From assembly GCA_022827275.1 (NCBI GenBank), contig JAJDTG010000022.1:62001-126000 (forward strand): DNA of 64,000 nt, read 5' to 3'. Under the pieces are notes generated by a model, which saw nothing but the letters and a program-made list of their open reading frames with translations, ran no database searches and had not been told where the DNA came from. Of this stretch, positions 27,295-36,745 are shown piece by piece. The stretch's first letter is position 1. The number at the start of each line of letters is the position of its first letter. The translations under genes and the position numbers were made by a program. This DNA is from Candidatus Dadabacteria bacterium (GTDB taxonomy: Bacteria; Desulfobacterota_D; UBA1144; Nemesobacterales; Nemesobacteraceae).

Positions 27295-28386
27295 ATGCGC
27301 AGAGCAGATTCAAAAACAACGCAGAAGGGAATAGTACTTGTTATCATTGTCATAACGATTGCGATACTTTCCACCATCGTGATTGATTTCATATACTCGA
27401 CCCGCGTGAGTTACGAAATTTCCGTGAACAGTTCCAAAGATGTCCAGGCGAGGCATATCGCGAAATCAGGGGTGAGGGTAGTGAGAGGGGTGCTGAGGAG
27501 GAAAACGCCAGAAGACCTCCCGCTACTAAGGGGAATGATTGGGCAGGCAATAAGTTCAGAAAACGGTGCCGACGGATGGAAGCTTTCCATCACCTCCTTT
27601 CCCATCGGAGAAGGAAACATATCACTTCAAGTCGTAGACGAGAGATCCAAGGTCAATCTCAACGCTCTTGTGGACCAGAGATCGGGCCGGGTGGATTTTC
27701 AGGTCCGAACGCAGCTAAATGAACTTTTCCGCTTTCTCGGAGTGGAGACAGATAAGGCTGATCTCTTCGTGGCAAGCCTAGTGAACTGGCTTGACGGGGC
27801 GGAGCCGGGCAGCGGAAACGATCAGGAACCCGATGGAGCCGGTGGGAACTATTACGCAGGGCTTGAGAACCCTTATTATATTAAGGACGGACCGCTTGAC
27901 AGCGTTGAGGAAATTAGGATGATTGAGGGGATGGATAAGGACTTCTTTTTCAAGGTTAAAGACTATCTCACCGTTTACCCTAAAGACAAGAAGGTGAATT
28001 TCAGCACTGCTTCAAAAGCAGTGATAATGGCTGCCATTAAGGCCGCGGGGGTTTCGGTCAATGAGAGGCAGAACGATCCCCGGGAGATGAAAGACAGCGT
28101 AGTCGGGAGAATGGCCGACGAGATAATTATTCGCAGGAGCACCAAGAGAGTCATATCTGCCGGTGAGACCACAAAAATCTTAAAGGAAGTGGATTCCGGT
28201 CTGAAGATAACCTCCGGTATTTCGGGAGTGGTTCTCAAGGGGGGAAAAAGCGATGTGTACACCGCTGTCTCCACAGGCATAGTGGGAGAGCAGATTCCCG
28301 TTACAAGGCAGATTCAGGCTGTTATCCGTAAAAACCTGAAGAAGAAAAATTCGTATCCGACTGTGGCATCTTGGAGAGAAAGATAG
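27295..28386 (+). CDS. gspK: Type II secretion tip pseudopilin GspK
   Basis: 363 residues. The leader is TTQKG|IVLVIIVITIAIL, with Ile instead of Glu at +5, as known for GspK, which caps the pseudopilus. The body shows VVDERSKVNLNAL, LVNWLDGAEPGSGNDQE and SVEEIRMIEGMDKDFF, all GspK hallmarks. It is the last gene of the operon; a tRNA-Leu begins 2 nt after its stop codon. gspL, gspM, gspN and gspO are not in the window. Confidence 0.93.
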   Translation: MRRADSKTTQKGIVLVIIVITIAILSTIVIDFIYSTRVSYEISVNSSKDVQARHIAKSGVRVVRGVLRRKTPEDLPLLRGMIGQAISSENGADGWKLSITSFPIGEGNISLQVVDERSKVNLNALVDQRSGRVDFQVRTQLNELFRFLGVETDKADLFVASLVNWLDGAEPGSGNDQEPDGAGGNYYAGLENPYYIKDGPLDSVEEIRMIEGMDKDFFFKVKDYLTVYPKDKKVNFSTASKAVIMAAIKAAGVSVNERQNDPREMKDSVVGRMADEIIIRRSTKRVISAGETTKILKEVDSGLKITSGISGVVLKGGKSDVYTAVSTGIVGEQIPVTRQIQAVIRKNLKKKNSYPTVASWRER

Positions 28387-28388
28387 GA

Positions 28389-28473
28389 GCCGAAGTGGCG
28401 GAATAGGCAGACGCGCAGGATTCAGGATCCTGTGGGCATTGCGCCCGTGGGGGTTCGACTCCCCCCTTCGGCA
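28389..28473 (+). tRNA. tRNA-Leu (anticodon CAG)
   Basis: The acceptor GCCGAAG pairs with CTTCGGC. The anticodon stem CAGGA/TCCTG holds loop TTCAGGA. A long variable arm (TGGGCATTGCGCCCGT) is present. CCA is not encoded. It is so close to gspK that it is either cotranscribed or has its promoter inside gspK. Confidence 0.95.
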
Positions 28474-28480
28474 GAGCATA

Positions 28481-28519
28481 AAAAAAAGGGGTGTCCTTCG
28501 AAAAGGCACCCCTTTTTTT
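28481..28519. terminator. Bidirectional Rho-independent terminator
   Basis: An A-run, then stem GGGGTG/CACCCC with a short loop, then a T-run of seven. The symmetric A and T runs serve both the gsp/tRNA transcript (+) and the glnA transcript (-). Confidence 0.85.
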
Positions 28520-28536
28520 ATCAGTTCTTTTCTTGC

Positions 28537-29988
28537 TTATACGTCGTAATAAAGCATGAACTCATACGGTACGGGTCTCAGCCTAATCGGGTTGATCTCG
28601 TTTTCCGTTTTGTAGTCAATCCATGTCTCAATTACGTCCTCTGTGAAAACTCCCCCTTTGAGCAGAAACTCGTGGTCGTCTTCAAGAGCTTTAATGGCTT
28701 CTTCAAGTGAACCTGGCACGGAGGGGATGTCACTTAGCTCCTCGGGTCCCAATGCGTAGATATCCTTATCCAGCGGGTCTCCCGGTTTGATCTTGTTCTC
28801 GATTCCGTCAAGTCCGGCCATCAGCAAAGCGGAAAACGTCAGGTAACCGTTGCATGAGGGATCCGGGAACCTGGTCTCTACTCTTTTTGCCTTGGGGTTT
28901 GGAGAATACATGGGGATCCTTACCGCGGCGCTTCTGTTTCTCGCCGAATAGGCAAGGTTAACAGGAGCCTCAAACCCGGGAACGAGTCTTCTGTATGAAT
29001 TCGTTATCGGATTGCTGAACGCGCATATGGCCCTCGCATGCTTCAATACTCCGCCTACATAATACATCGCAAGGTCGCTCAGTCCCGCATACCTTTTTCC
29101 TGCGAAAAGAGGCTTTCCGTTCTTCCACAAAGACTGATGAATATGCATTCCGGAACCGTTATCGTCAAAGACGGGCTTTGGCATGAAAGTGGCTGTTTTC
29201 CCATGTTCTCGGGCAACGTTTTTTACGACATACTTATACCATTTCATGTTGTCTCCCATGTCGACCAGCGGCGCGAAACGCATGTCAATCTCAGCCTGTC
29301 CTGCTGTTGCAACCTCATGGTGATGGGCTTCAACGGAAATACCGAGGCTTAGGAGCGTGCTTACCATTTCGGAACGTATATCGTGCATGCTGTCGGAAGG
29401 AGGCGTTGGAAAGTAGCCTTCCTTGTGCCTGAGCTTGTGAGCGAGATTGGGCTGTTCATCGGCCCCAGAGTTCCAGATACCTTCTTCTGAATCTATGAAG
29501 TAATATCCGGCGCGTGGACTCTGATCGTACCTGACGTCGTCAAGAATGAAGAATTCCAGTTCTGGACCGAAGTAGGCAGTGTCCGCGATCTTTGTGCCCT
29601 GCATGAAGGAAATAGCTTTTCTTGCTATGTTTCTCGGGTCTCTCGTATAAGGTTCCCTTGTTATTGGATCCTCAATGTTACATATTATGGCGAGGGTCTG
29701 GGCCTGCATGAAAGGATCGACCTTGCAGGTGGCGGGGTCCGGCATAATCAGCATATCGCTTGTGTTAATCGCCTGCCAGCCCCTGATGCTTGAACCGTCA
29801 AAGCCAAGGCCATCTTCAAAAAGTGACTTGTCAACTTCCTCCGCCGGAATGGTGAAGTGCTGCCACATCCCTATAAAATCAAGAAACCTGAGATCAACGA
29901 ACTCAATCTCGTAATCTTTTATGAATTTCATTACTTCAGCCGCCTTCTTCGGAAAAGCGGACTGATCCGACTTGCTGTCAGTAGCCAT
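28537..29988 (-). CDS. glnA: Glutamine synthetase type I
   Basis: 483 residues. It makes glutamine from glutamate, ammonia and ATP. Signatures: [54 protein letters not shown] and [10 protein letters not shown]. Tyr411 in [11 protein letters not shown] matches the adenylylation site of the enterobacterial enzyme, so control by GlnE is possible. A strong ribosome-binding site (AAGGAGGATT) is present. glnB lies 63 nt upstream in the same operon. Confidence 0.97.
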   Translation of the reverse strand: MATDSKSDQSAFPKKAAEVMKFIKDYEIEFVDLRFLDFIGMWQHFTIPAEEVDKSLFEDGLGFDGSSIRGWQAINTSDMLIMPDPATCKVDPFMQAQTLAIICNIEDPITREPYTRDPRNIARKAISFMQGTKIADTAYFGPELEFFILDDVRYDQSPRAGYYFIDSEEGIWNSGADEQPNLAHKLRHKEGYFPTPPSDSMHDIRSEMVSTLLSLGISVEAHHHEVATAGQAEIDMRFAPLVDMGDNMKWYKYVVKNVAREHGKTATFMPKPVFDDNGSGMHIHQSLWKNGKPLFAGKRYAGLSDLAMYYVGGVLKHARAICAFSNPITNSYRRLVPGFEAPVNLAYSARNRSAAVRIPMYSPNPKAKRVETRFPDPSCNGYLTFSALLMAGLDGIENKIKPGDPLDKDIYALGPEELSDIPSVPGSLEEAIKALEDDHEFLLKGGVFTEDVIETWIDYKTENEINPIRLRPVPYEFMLYYDV

Positions 29989-30051
29989 GATTAATAATCC
30001 TCCTTAATGAGATTGTTTCCAGAGAAAAATTTCCTTGGGTGCGAGCGCTAA

Positions 30052-30735
<684 letters not shown>

Positions 30736-31392
30736 ATGACTCACCGAAAACTTGGCTATGAGTTCAAAGATCCCTCTCTGCTTGAAACGGCGCTTACCCA
30801 CAGTTCATATGCAAACGAGTTTTCATGTCCCAGCAACGAGAGACTTGAGTTTCTCGGAGACGCACTGCTTGGATGCGTGGTTAGCGTACTGCTTTACGAA
30901 AAACACCCTTCATATACAGAGGGAGACCTCTCAAAAGTCAGAAGCCGGGTGGTAAGCGGTGCGAATTTCGCGAAATACGCCGAGATGCTGGGCCTAGGAG
31001 AGCAGATAAGGCTTGGAAAGGGCGAAGAACGCACTGGGGGGAGGGAAAGGGAGTCAAACAACGCTAATGCTTTTGAGGCACTTATAGGGGCGCTGTATCT
31101 TGACGCCGGCTACGAGAAAACTTTCGAGGTGGTGTCTCGGCTGTTTCGAGACGCTATTGAAGAAGACGATTTTCCCTGCGACAGCAAGACGCAGCTTCAG
31201 GAAGTTTCCCAGAGTGTCCTCGGAAAGACGCCCGAGTACAGGGTTCTGAGCGAAGAAGGTCCACCGCATGAAAGGACTTTTACGGTGGAGGTCAGGATTC
31301 CTTCCTCACTGACGGGTACTGGCAAGGGCAGAAGCAAAAGGCAGGCCGAGCAGTCCGCGGCACGTGATGCGCTCGGGAAGCTTGGATATTAG
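30736..31392 (+). CDS. rnc: Ribonuclease III
   Basis: 218 residues. It cleaves double-stranded RNA in rRNA and mRNA processing. The signature NERLEFLGDALLGCVVS carries the metal-binding acidic residues; NAFEALIGALYLDAGYE holds the second set. The C-terminal double-stranded-RNA-binding domain begins near DSKTQLQEVSQ and ends with KRQAEQSAARDALGKLGY. It is a single gene, convergent with ntrC. No clear ribosome-binding site is visible. Confidence 0.96.
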   Translation: MTHRKLGYEFKDPSLLETALTHSSYANEFSCPSNERLEFLGDALLGCVVSVLLYEKHPSYTEGDLSKVRSRVVSGANFAKYAEMLGLGEQIRLGKGEERTGGRERESNNANAFEALIGALYLDAGYEKTFEVVSRLFRDAIEEDDFPCDSKTQLQEVSQSVLGKTPEYRVLSEEGPPHERTFTVEVRIPSSLTGTGKGRSKRQAEQSAARDALGKLGY

Positions 31393-31395
31393 GTC

Positions 31396-32811
31396 TTAAC
31401 CCTTTTTTACTCCAAGGTCATTTATCTTTTTTGACAGGGTGTTTCTGTTTATCCCCAGTATTGCTGCCGCCTGTTTCATGTTTCCGTCAGTTTTTGCGAG
31501 AATGGCTTTAATTAGCTGTTTCTCAACTTTCCCGATTACCTTCTCGTGGACGTTGTGCAGGGACAGGTCCGAATTCTCTACCATCATGTGAACAAGCTCT
31601 TCGGTTTTCTTCTCCGCCGTCTCCATTTCTCCGTAGCTGGTTTGCGAATCAATGGCTTCTTTTATCTCCTCACCGCTTATTATGCTGTCGGGAGTTAAAA
31701 CCAGAAGACGTTTTATGGTGTTTTCAAGTTCTCTTACGTTTCCGGGCCAACTGTGGCTGATCAGTAGCTGCTCCGCTTCGGGTGAGAGGATCTTTTTCTC
31801 GGTGCCGAACTCAGCGGAGTATTTTTTCAGGAAGTGTTGAACCAGTTCCTTTATATCCTCTTTTCTTTTCCTGAGAGGGGGCAAGTCTATGCTTATGACG
31901 TTTAGTCTGTAAAACAGGTCCTCTCTGAAGGAGCTTTCCGCGACGGCATCTCTTAGGTTCTTATTCGTGCTTGCGATTATTCTGGGGTCAACAGAGACCG
32001 GTTTTTCACTGCCGAGCCTGTAGATCTGTTTTTCCTCGATGGCCCTTAGTAGCTTTGACTGCAGGTCGGTTGAAAGTTCCCCTATTTCGTCTATGTGGAG
32101 GGTCCCGCCGTCGGCTTCTTCAAATCTTCCTTTCTTTAGGGCGGTGGCGCCGGTGAATGCTCCTTTTTCGTATCCGAACAGCTCACTTTCGATAAGTTCC
32201 TTGGGGATCGCGGATATGTTTACGGATACCAGTCTTTTCTTTCTTCTCGGACTGTTGTAATGGATGGCTCTTGCGATAAGTTCTTTCCCGGTACCGCTTT
32301 CTCCTGTTATCAGCACGGTGATGTTCTTGGAGGCGGTGCGGCCGATAAGCTTGTATACGTTCAGCATGTCGGGTGAACTGCCGACTATTTCTTCGAGCGA
32401 AATACTCTCCTCGGAATCCTGAGAGAGCCTTATTTCTCTCCCGGCCTCGTAGTTTTTTATGGCCCGCTCGGCAAAGAGTTTTACCTCTTCGAGGTCAAAC
32501 GGCTTGGTCAGATAATCATAGGCCCCAAGCTGTATTGAATCTATAGCGTTGCTGACGGTATTCTGCGCGGTAATGAATATTATGGGCGAGTCGATTTCTC
32601 TGTTTCTAAGCTGGTTGAGAACTTCAAACCCGTTCATATCCGGCATGTTTATGTCAAGAAGAATCAGGGAGTATGGATCCTCGCACGCTTTTCGGACGGC
32701 GTCCTCCCCGTTTTCGGCGCACTCGACTTCAAAGCCCGATTTTTTAAGGGATGTCTCGAGTATCCACCTGATGTCCTCTTCGTCGTCGGCTATTAGTATG
32801 CGATTTTTCAT
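31396..32811 (-). CDS. ntrC: Nitrogen regulation response regulator NtrC
   Basis: 471 residues from [18 protein letters not shown]. The receiver domain has the phosphorylatable Asp in [15 protein letters not shown]. The sigma-54 AAA+ domain shows Walker A GESGTGKE, the GAFTGA loop ([15 protein letters not shown]) and Walker [12 protein letters not shown]. The C-terminal Fis-type helix-turn-helix is [16 protein letters not shown]. The NtrC name rests on this order, the adjacent NtrB-like kinase and nearby glnB-glnA. An in-frame ATG 30 nt upstream is less likely because the receiver domain starts at once from the chosen ATG. It lies 63 nt downstream of ntrB. Confidence 0.9.
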   Translation of the reverse strand: MKNRILIADDEEDIRWILETSLKKSGFEVECAENGEDAVRKACEDPYSLILLDINMPDMNGFEVLNQLRNREIDSPIIFITAQNTVSNAIDSIQLGAYDYLTKPFDLEEVKLFAERAIKNYEAGREIRLSQDSEESISLEEIVGSSPDMLNVYKLIGRTASKNITVLITGESGTGKELIARAIHYNSPRRKKRLVSVNISAIPKELIESELFGYEKGAFTGATALKKGRFEEADGGTLHIDEIGELSTDLQSKLLRAIEEKQIYRLGSEKPVSVDPRIIASTNKNLRDAVAESSFREDLFYRLNVISIDLPPLRKRKEDIKELVQHFLKKYSAEFGTEKKILSPEAEQLLISHSWPGNVRELENTIKRLLVLTPDSIISGEEIKEAIDSQTSYGEMETAEKKTEELVHMMVENSDLSLHNVHEKVIGKVEKQLIKAILAKTDGNMKQAAAILGINRNTLSKKINDLGVKKG

Positions 32812-32874
32812 GATCTGGTTTCTCTGGGTGCCAAGTTGCAATTGCGTTGTCTGTCCCCAAAAGCTCGTAATTCT

Positions 32875-33969
32875 CTAGCTTGCCGGGAGCTGTATCTTGA
32901 ATTCTGAGCCCGTTCCTTCTGCGCTCTCCGCGGTAATTATTCCTCCGTATTTGGCTATTACCTGGCTTGATATGAAAAGACCAAGCCCTGTTCCTTTCTT
33001 TTTGCTCGAAAAAAACGGGGTGAATATTTTTTTCAGGTCTTTTTTCTGTATCCCAGTTCCGTCGTCCTTTACCGATATCATGACGGTGTGTTTATTTCGT
33101 ATCTTGTAATCCGTCACCCATCTTGTGCTGACCGTTATCTGCCCGTTGCCCTTTATCGAGCTCACCGCGTTTTGGATAATGTTTATGAACACCTGTTTCA
33201 GGGAGTTGTAGTCTCCTGGTATGGGGGGAATGGTAATGTCGAGCTTGTGCTTGAATTTTATGTTTTTATTTAGATTCGATTCGAGAAATATTATGTCAAT
33301 CAGGATCTCGTTTATATCCACCGACATCAGATGCTGCGTTGATACCGACGACGGTTTGACGAGCCTGTCGACCAGGTCTTTCAGTCTCTCCACTTCCTTT
33401 ATTATTATCTTGGAACACCGGTTTTTCTCCGTTTTTGACAAAGTGCCTTTTAGAAGCTGTGCCGCCCCCTTTATGCCACTCAGGGGATTTCTTATTTCGT
33501 GCGCGAGCCCTCTTACAAGGGTTTCGTAATTTTCTTCAAGGCTGCAGTTCCTGCTGATGATGGACATCATGTTCATCTTCTCTGTGTTTCTTATCTGTAT
33601 TACGAGTCCACTCATTTTCCCGTCGTTTCCGTGTATGGGAGATGCCGTGCATTCCACGTTGATCGACGAGTCCTTTGATATGCGGAAAAGCAGGTCGTTT
33701 TCCTGCACAACCCTTTCCTCGTTCACCGCCCTTGAGCAGAGGTTGGTTATTTCTTCAGGCAAAAACCTTGAGATATGCTCTCCGACGGTTTTTCGCCTTG
33801 AGATATTGAGTATGCTCTCCGACGGTTCGTTAACGGAGATTATATTGAGATCCCCGTCGGCTATTATCACTCCCTCGGGAAGGGAATCCAGAAGATTCCT
33901 GTAGAACATTAGATGTTTCTGCAGTTCTATGTCCGTAACTATCTTCCTCGCGGTTGCCTGTTCTCTCAT
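32875..33969 (-). CDS. ntrB: NtrB-like sensor histidine kinase
   Basis: 364 residues with no membrane segment, so cytoplasmic. A PAS domain lies at about 18-125 (LLDSLPEGVIIADGDLNIIS). The H box is GLAHEIRNPLSGIKGAAQLL (His about 158). The N box is FINIIQNAVSSI, and the G boxes are VKDDGTGIQ and GTGLGLFISSQ. This is the domain order of NtrB, which phosphorylates NtrC under nitrogen limitation and is controlled by P-II. A GAGGAG site and a 4-nt overlap couple it to hom upstream. Confidence 0.88.
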   Translation of the reverse strand: MREQATARKIVTDIELQKHLMFYRNLLDSLPEGVIIADGDLNIISVNEPSESILNISRRKTVGEHISRFLPEEITNLCSRAVNEERVVQENDLLFRISKDSSINVECTASPIHGNDGKMSGLVIQIRNTEKMNMMSIISRNCSLEENYETLVRGLAHEIRNPLSGIKGAAQLLKGTLSKTEKNRCSKIIIKEVERLKDLVDRLVKPSSVSTQHLMSVDINEILIDIIFLESNLNKNIKFKHKLDITIPPIPGDYNSLKQVFINIIQNAVSSIKGNGQITVSTRWVTDYKIRNKHTVMISVKDDGTGIQKKDLKKIFTPFFSSKKKGTGLGLFISSQVIAKYGGIITAESAEGTGSEFKIQLPAS

Positions 33970-35267
33970 ATCTCCTCGATCCTTATAAAAATCGCATCGG
34001 CAACGGATGTCATGGACTTTCTTATTCTATCAAGAGCTTTTCTGAGGCTTTTCTCAACCGACTCGTGGGTCATTATTATGATGGGGACCTCCCCGCCGTT
34101 TGTTTCCCTTGTCTGCTGAATTATGGACTCTATGCTTATTCCGTACTTCCCGAGAATCGTGGTTATTTTCCCGAGCGTGCCGGGCTTGTCCTCGACCTGG
34201 AATCTGAGGTAGTAACGGCCCGAAAGACTGTCGGTGCCGACAAGAGACCTGCGTCCGGCGTCTTCCGCGTAAAGCATGGGAGGAGCAGGCTGCGAACCGT
34301 TTTGGGCGGTTTTCGCGATTGAGACCAGATCGCCCACGACGGCGCTTGCCGTCGGGAGCATTCCCGCCCCCATTCCATATAGCATTGTCGGACCTACCTT
34401 GTCTCCCACAATGTGGATCGCGTTAAACGCGTCTTTTACGTCGGCAAGCTGAGTGTTCTTTCTTATAAGAGCCGGATAAACCCCGGCCTGTATGCCCGAG
34501 TCGGTTAACTTGGCTATGGCAAGCAGTTTGATCTTGTAGCCGAGCTGCTCGGCGAAGCTTATGTCGGTTGAGGAGATGTTTCTTATTCCCTCGACGTATA
34601 TGTTCTCGAATTTCGGAAAAAATCCGTAGGCGAGCATTATCAGGATCGAGAGCTTGTGCGCGGCGTCAATGCCGTCTATGTCAAACGAGGGGTCGGCTTC
34701 TGCGTATCCCTCTTTCTGGGCGCGCCGCAGCATCTCGTCAAACCCTTCTTTCTGCTCCGACATGTTATGGAGTATGTAGTTGCACGTCCCGTTCATTATT
34801 CCGTGTATGGAGAGAATGTTGTTTGCCACATAGCTCTCATGTGCCGCCTTGATTACGGGTATTCCTCCTCCGACGCTTGCTTCAAACGCCACGTGAACCC
34901 CGTTTGCGGCCGCTTCCCTGAAAATTTCGCCGCCGTGGTGGGCCAGAAGGGCCTTGTTTGCGGTTACGACGTTTTTCCCGCTCCGTATCGCGGCCAGGAC
35001 CAGTTCGCGCGCTGCCGTAGTTCCGCCGATAAGCTCGATTATTATCGAGATGCTCTCGTCGTCGATGAGCTCGCGCGCGTCGGTGGTAAAAAGCTTCTTG
35101 GGGATTTTTACCGGGCGTCTTCTCTTTATGTCGATATCCGCCACTTTTTTGATCCTGAGCTTTATCCCGGTTCTTTTTTCTATGATGTCCTTGTTTTCGC
35201 TTATCGTCTTATAAACTCCGCAACCTATCGTTCCGGCGCCTATAAGACCTATTTCTACGGAATTCAT
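33966..35267 (-). CDS. hom: Homoserine dehydrogenase
   Basis: 433 residues. It reduces aspartate semialdehyde to homoserine for threonine and methionine synthesis. The Rossmann fold GLIGAGTIGCGVYKTI is at the N-terminus. The central signature includes IHGIMNGTCNYIL, EGYAEADPSFDIDGIDAAHK and a catalytic Lys. A C-terminal ACT domain (FQVEDKPGTLGKITTILGKY) suggests threonine feedback. The ribosome-binding site is AAAGGAG. It heads a hom-ntrB-ntrC operon. Confidence 0.95.
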   Translation of the reverse strand: MNSVEIGLIGAGTIGCGVYKTISENKDIIEKRTGIKLRIKKVADIDIKRRRPVKIPKKLFTTDARELIDDESISIIIELIGGTTAARELVLAAIRSGKNVVTANKALLAHHGGEIFREAAANGVHVAFEASVGGGIPVIKAAHESYVANNILSIHGIMNGTCNYILHNMSEQKEGFDEMLRRAQKEGYAEADPSFDIDGIDAAHKLSILIMLAYGFFPKFENIYVEGIRNISSTDISFAEQLGYKIKLLAIAKLTDSGIQAGVYPALIRKNTQLADVKDAFNAIHIVGDKVGPTMLYGMGAGMLPTASAVVGDLVSIAKTAQNGSQPAPPMLYAEDAGRRSLVGTDSLSGRYYLRFQVEDKPGTLGKITTILGKYGISIESIIQQTRETNGGEVPIIIMTHESVEKSLRKALDRIRKSMTSVADAIFIRIEEI

Positions 35268-35403
35268 CCGGCAATCTCCTTTCTTTAACGCATAAAAAGA
35301 AAATTATACATAATTAGCTATACAATACAGAGGGACCACTGTCTTGGGGAAGAGGTTTGACAGTCATGTTTCCTGAAATAGACTAATTATTCCTGTTTTT
35401 CGT

Positions 35404-35480
35404 GGGGCCGTAGCTCAGACTGGGAGAGCGCATGAATCGCACTCATGAGGTCGCGGGTTCAAATCCCGTCGGCTCCACCA
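35404..35480 (+). tRNA. tRNA-Ala (anticodon CGC), CCA encoded
   Basis: The acceptor GGGGCCG pairs with CGGCTCC (one G-T pair). The anticodon stem CATGA/TCATG holds loop ATCGCAC. The T arm reads CGCGGGTTCAAATCCCGTCG, and ACCA ends the gene. Confidence 0.93.
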
Positions 35481-35540
35481 CTCTTTACAGGGTTTGACAT
35501 GCACTTGCCTTGAAACTAGATTTATAACTCTGTTTTGTGT

Positions 35541-35616
35541 GGGGCCGTAGCTCAGCTGGGAGAGCGCATGAATGGCATTCATGAGGTCGCGGGTTCGACT
35601 CCCGTCGGCTCCACCA
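35541..35616 (+). tRNA. tRNA-Ala (anticodon GGC), CCA encoded
   Basis: Nearly identical in sequence to the preceding tRNA-Ala, with loop ATGGCAT in the same CATGA/TCATG stem and a D loop one base shorter. ACCA is encoded. Its 3' end lies 4 nt from the stop codon of the convergent periplasmic-binding-fold gene. Confidence 0.95.
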
Positions 35617-35620
35617 TTCC

Positions 35621-36739
35621 TCAGATTATTAATCTCGAATTCGAATATTCCTTCGGAAAAACTATTTTTTTCTCCCCGTCCTGCCACTGGGTTACCAGCA
35701 TGCGGTGTCCTGTCTGGCGCAGGGTCTTGGGGTCGACGCGAAAATCTCCGTAAAAAGTCGTGAACCGGGAGCGCAACGCTTCGCGCAAAAGCGCCTGTTC
35801 ATCCGTCCCACCTGTCCTCTTGATGAACTCTTCGATTATAAGTCCCATGTTGTAGGACTGTGCGGCTGTGTAGTCGGGAGTGTGTCCGTAGGCGCGGGCG
35901 AACCTGTCTGAAAACTCCTCGGGACTCGGACCGAAATCCGGGGAGAAAGAAAGAGTCGGTTCCCACTGGCTTGTCGAGACAAAACCGTCTGTCTCCCGCC
36001 CGAGACGTTTTTCAAACTCGTTTACCGCTGCCGCAAGCGTTGCCACTACCCCGAAGTCAAAGTCTGAGTTCCTCCGTATCCACTTGGCGAGATTTATGTC
36101 GTCTTCCATACCCCCGCAGCAGAGCACGCAGGAGGCCTCTCGGCTTTCTGGGTGGGTGAGTACGGCGGAGAAATCTTCTGTGCCGGAGGAAAAATCATAA
36201 ACGACTGCCGAAATACCTAATTTCTCCGCCCGAAGCAGAGCCCCTTCGCACACGGTTTGGGAAAACTTGCTTCCCTCGAGACGCAAAACGGAGATTTCCA
36301 CAGCCTCGGCATAGCAGCCGTGGATCATATCCACAACTGCTTCGAAGTAAGAAGATGCCCCGGTTATCGCGCTTACCGTTTTGCCCCGGGCGCGAGAAGG
36401 AATGTCGTCAAGCGACCCGCCGTAATTCCACACTACTTTTTGGGCCTTCTCTGCGGTCTCAACGCACGCAAGCGTGAGGCTGCTTGAATACGGCCCCAGC
36501 AATATGTCTACCCTGTCTTTTGCTATAAGGCGGAGGGTATTCTCCCTTGTTTTTTCAGGGATACTCTCGTCGTCGTAGAAAACGAGTTCCGGAACTAGGG
36601 ACTTTCCGCCCCGCGTCTCTATTCCGCCCCTGGCGCACAGTTCCTCGATAAAAAGTTTTATTCCTTGGAGGCTTTCCCTGCCCTGGATCGCGTGGCGTCC
36701 TGAGAGCGTTGCGGGAAGGCCGATTTTAAAGGAGTCCAT
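35621..36739 (-). CDS. Periplasmic-binding-protein fold (Leu/Ile/Val-type) protein without signal peptide
   Basis: 372 residues of the type I periplasmic binding fold used by branched-chain amino-acid binding proteins: KIGLPATLSGRHAIQGRESLQGIKLF, LAIDDES-like LVFYDDESIPEKT, DILLGPYSSSLTLA, VSVL and YTAAQSYNMGLIIEEF. The protein starts at MDSFKIG with no hydrophobic leader, so it may be cytoplasmic, like the AmiC sensor. No permease or ATPase gene is adjacent. It starts 6 nt after the aspC stop codon, within the rsmD-coaD-aspC operon. No clear ribosome-binding site is visible. Confidence 0.8.
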   Translation of the reverse strand: MDSFKIGLPATLSGRHAIQGRESLQGIKLFIEELCARGGIETRGGKSLVPELVFYDDESIPEKTRENTLRLIAKDRVDILLGPYSSSLTLACVETAEKAQKVVWNYGGSLDDIPSRARGKTVSAITGASSYFEAVVDMIHGCYAEAVEISVLRLEGSKFSQTVCEGALLRAEKLGISAVVYDFSSGTEDFSAVLTHPESREASCVLCCGGMEDDINLAKWIRRNSDFDFGVVATLAAAVNEFEKRLGRETDGFVSTSQWEPTLSFSPDFGPSPEEFSDRFARAYGHTPDYTAAQSYNMGLIIEEFIKRTGGTDEQALLREALRSRFTTFYGDFRVDPKTLRQTGHRMLVTQWQDGEKKIVFPKEYSNSRLII

Positions 36740-36745
36740 TTTGAA

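Noticed and set aside
34656-35288. 210-codon plus-strand frame across hom
   Set aside because: It is antisense to a gene with complete homoserine dehydrogenase motifs and lacks a ribosome-binding site.
35415-35687. Minus-strand frame across the two tRNA-Ala genes (WSRRDLNPRPHECDSC)
   Set aside because: This is the well-known false protein produced by translating the antisense of tRNA genes; both tRNAs fold well.
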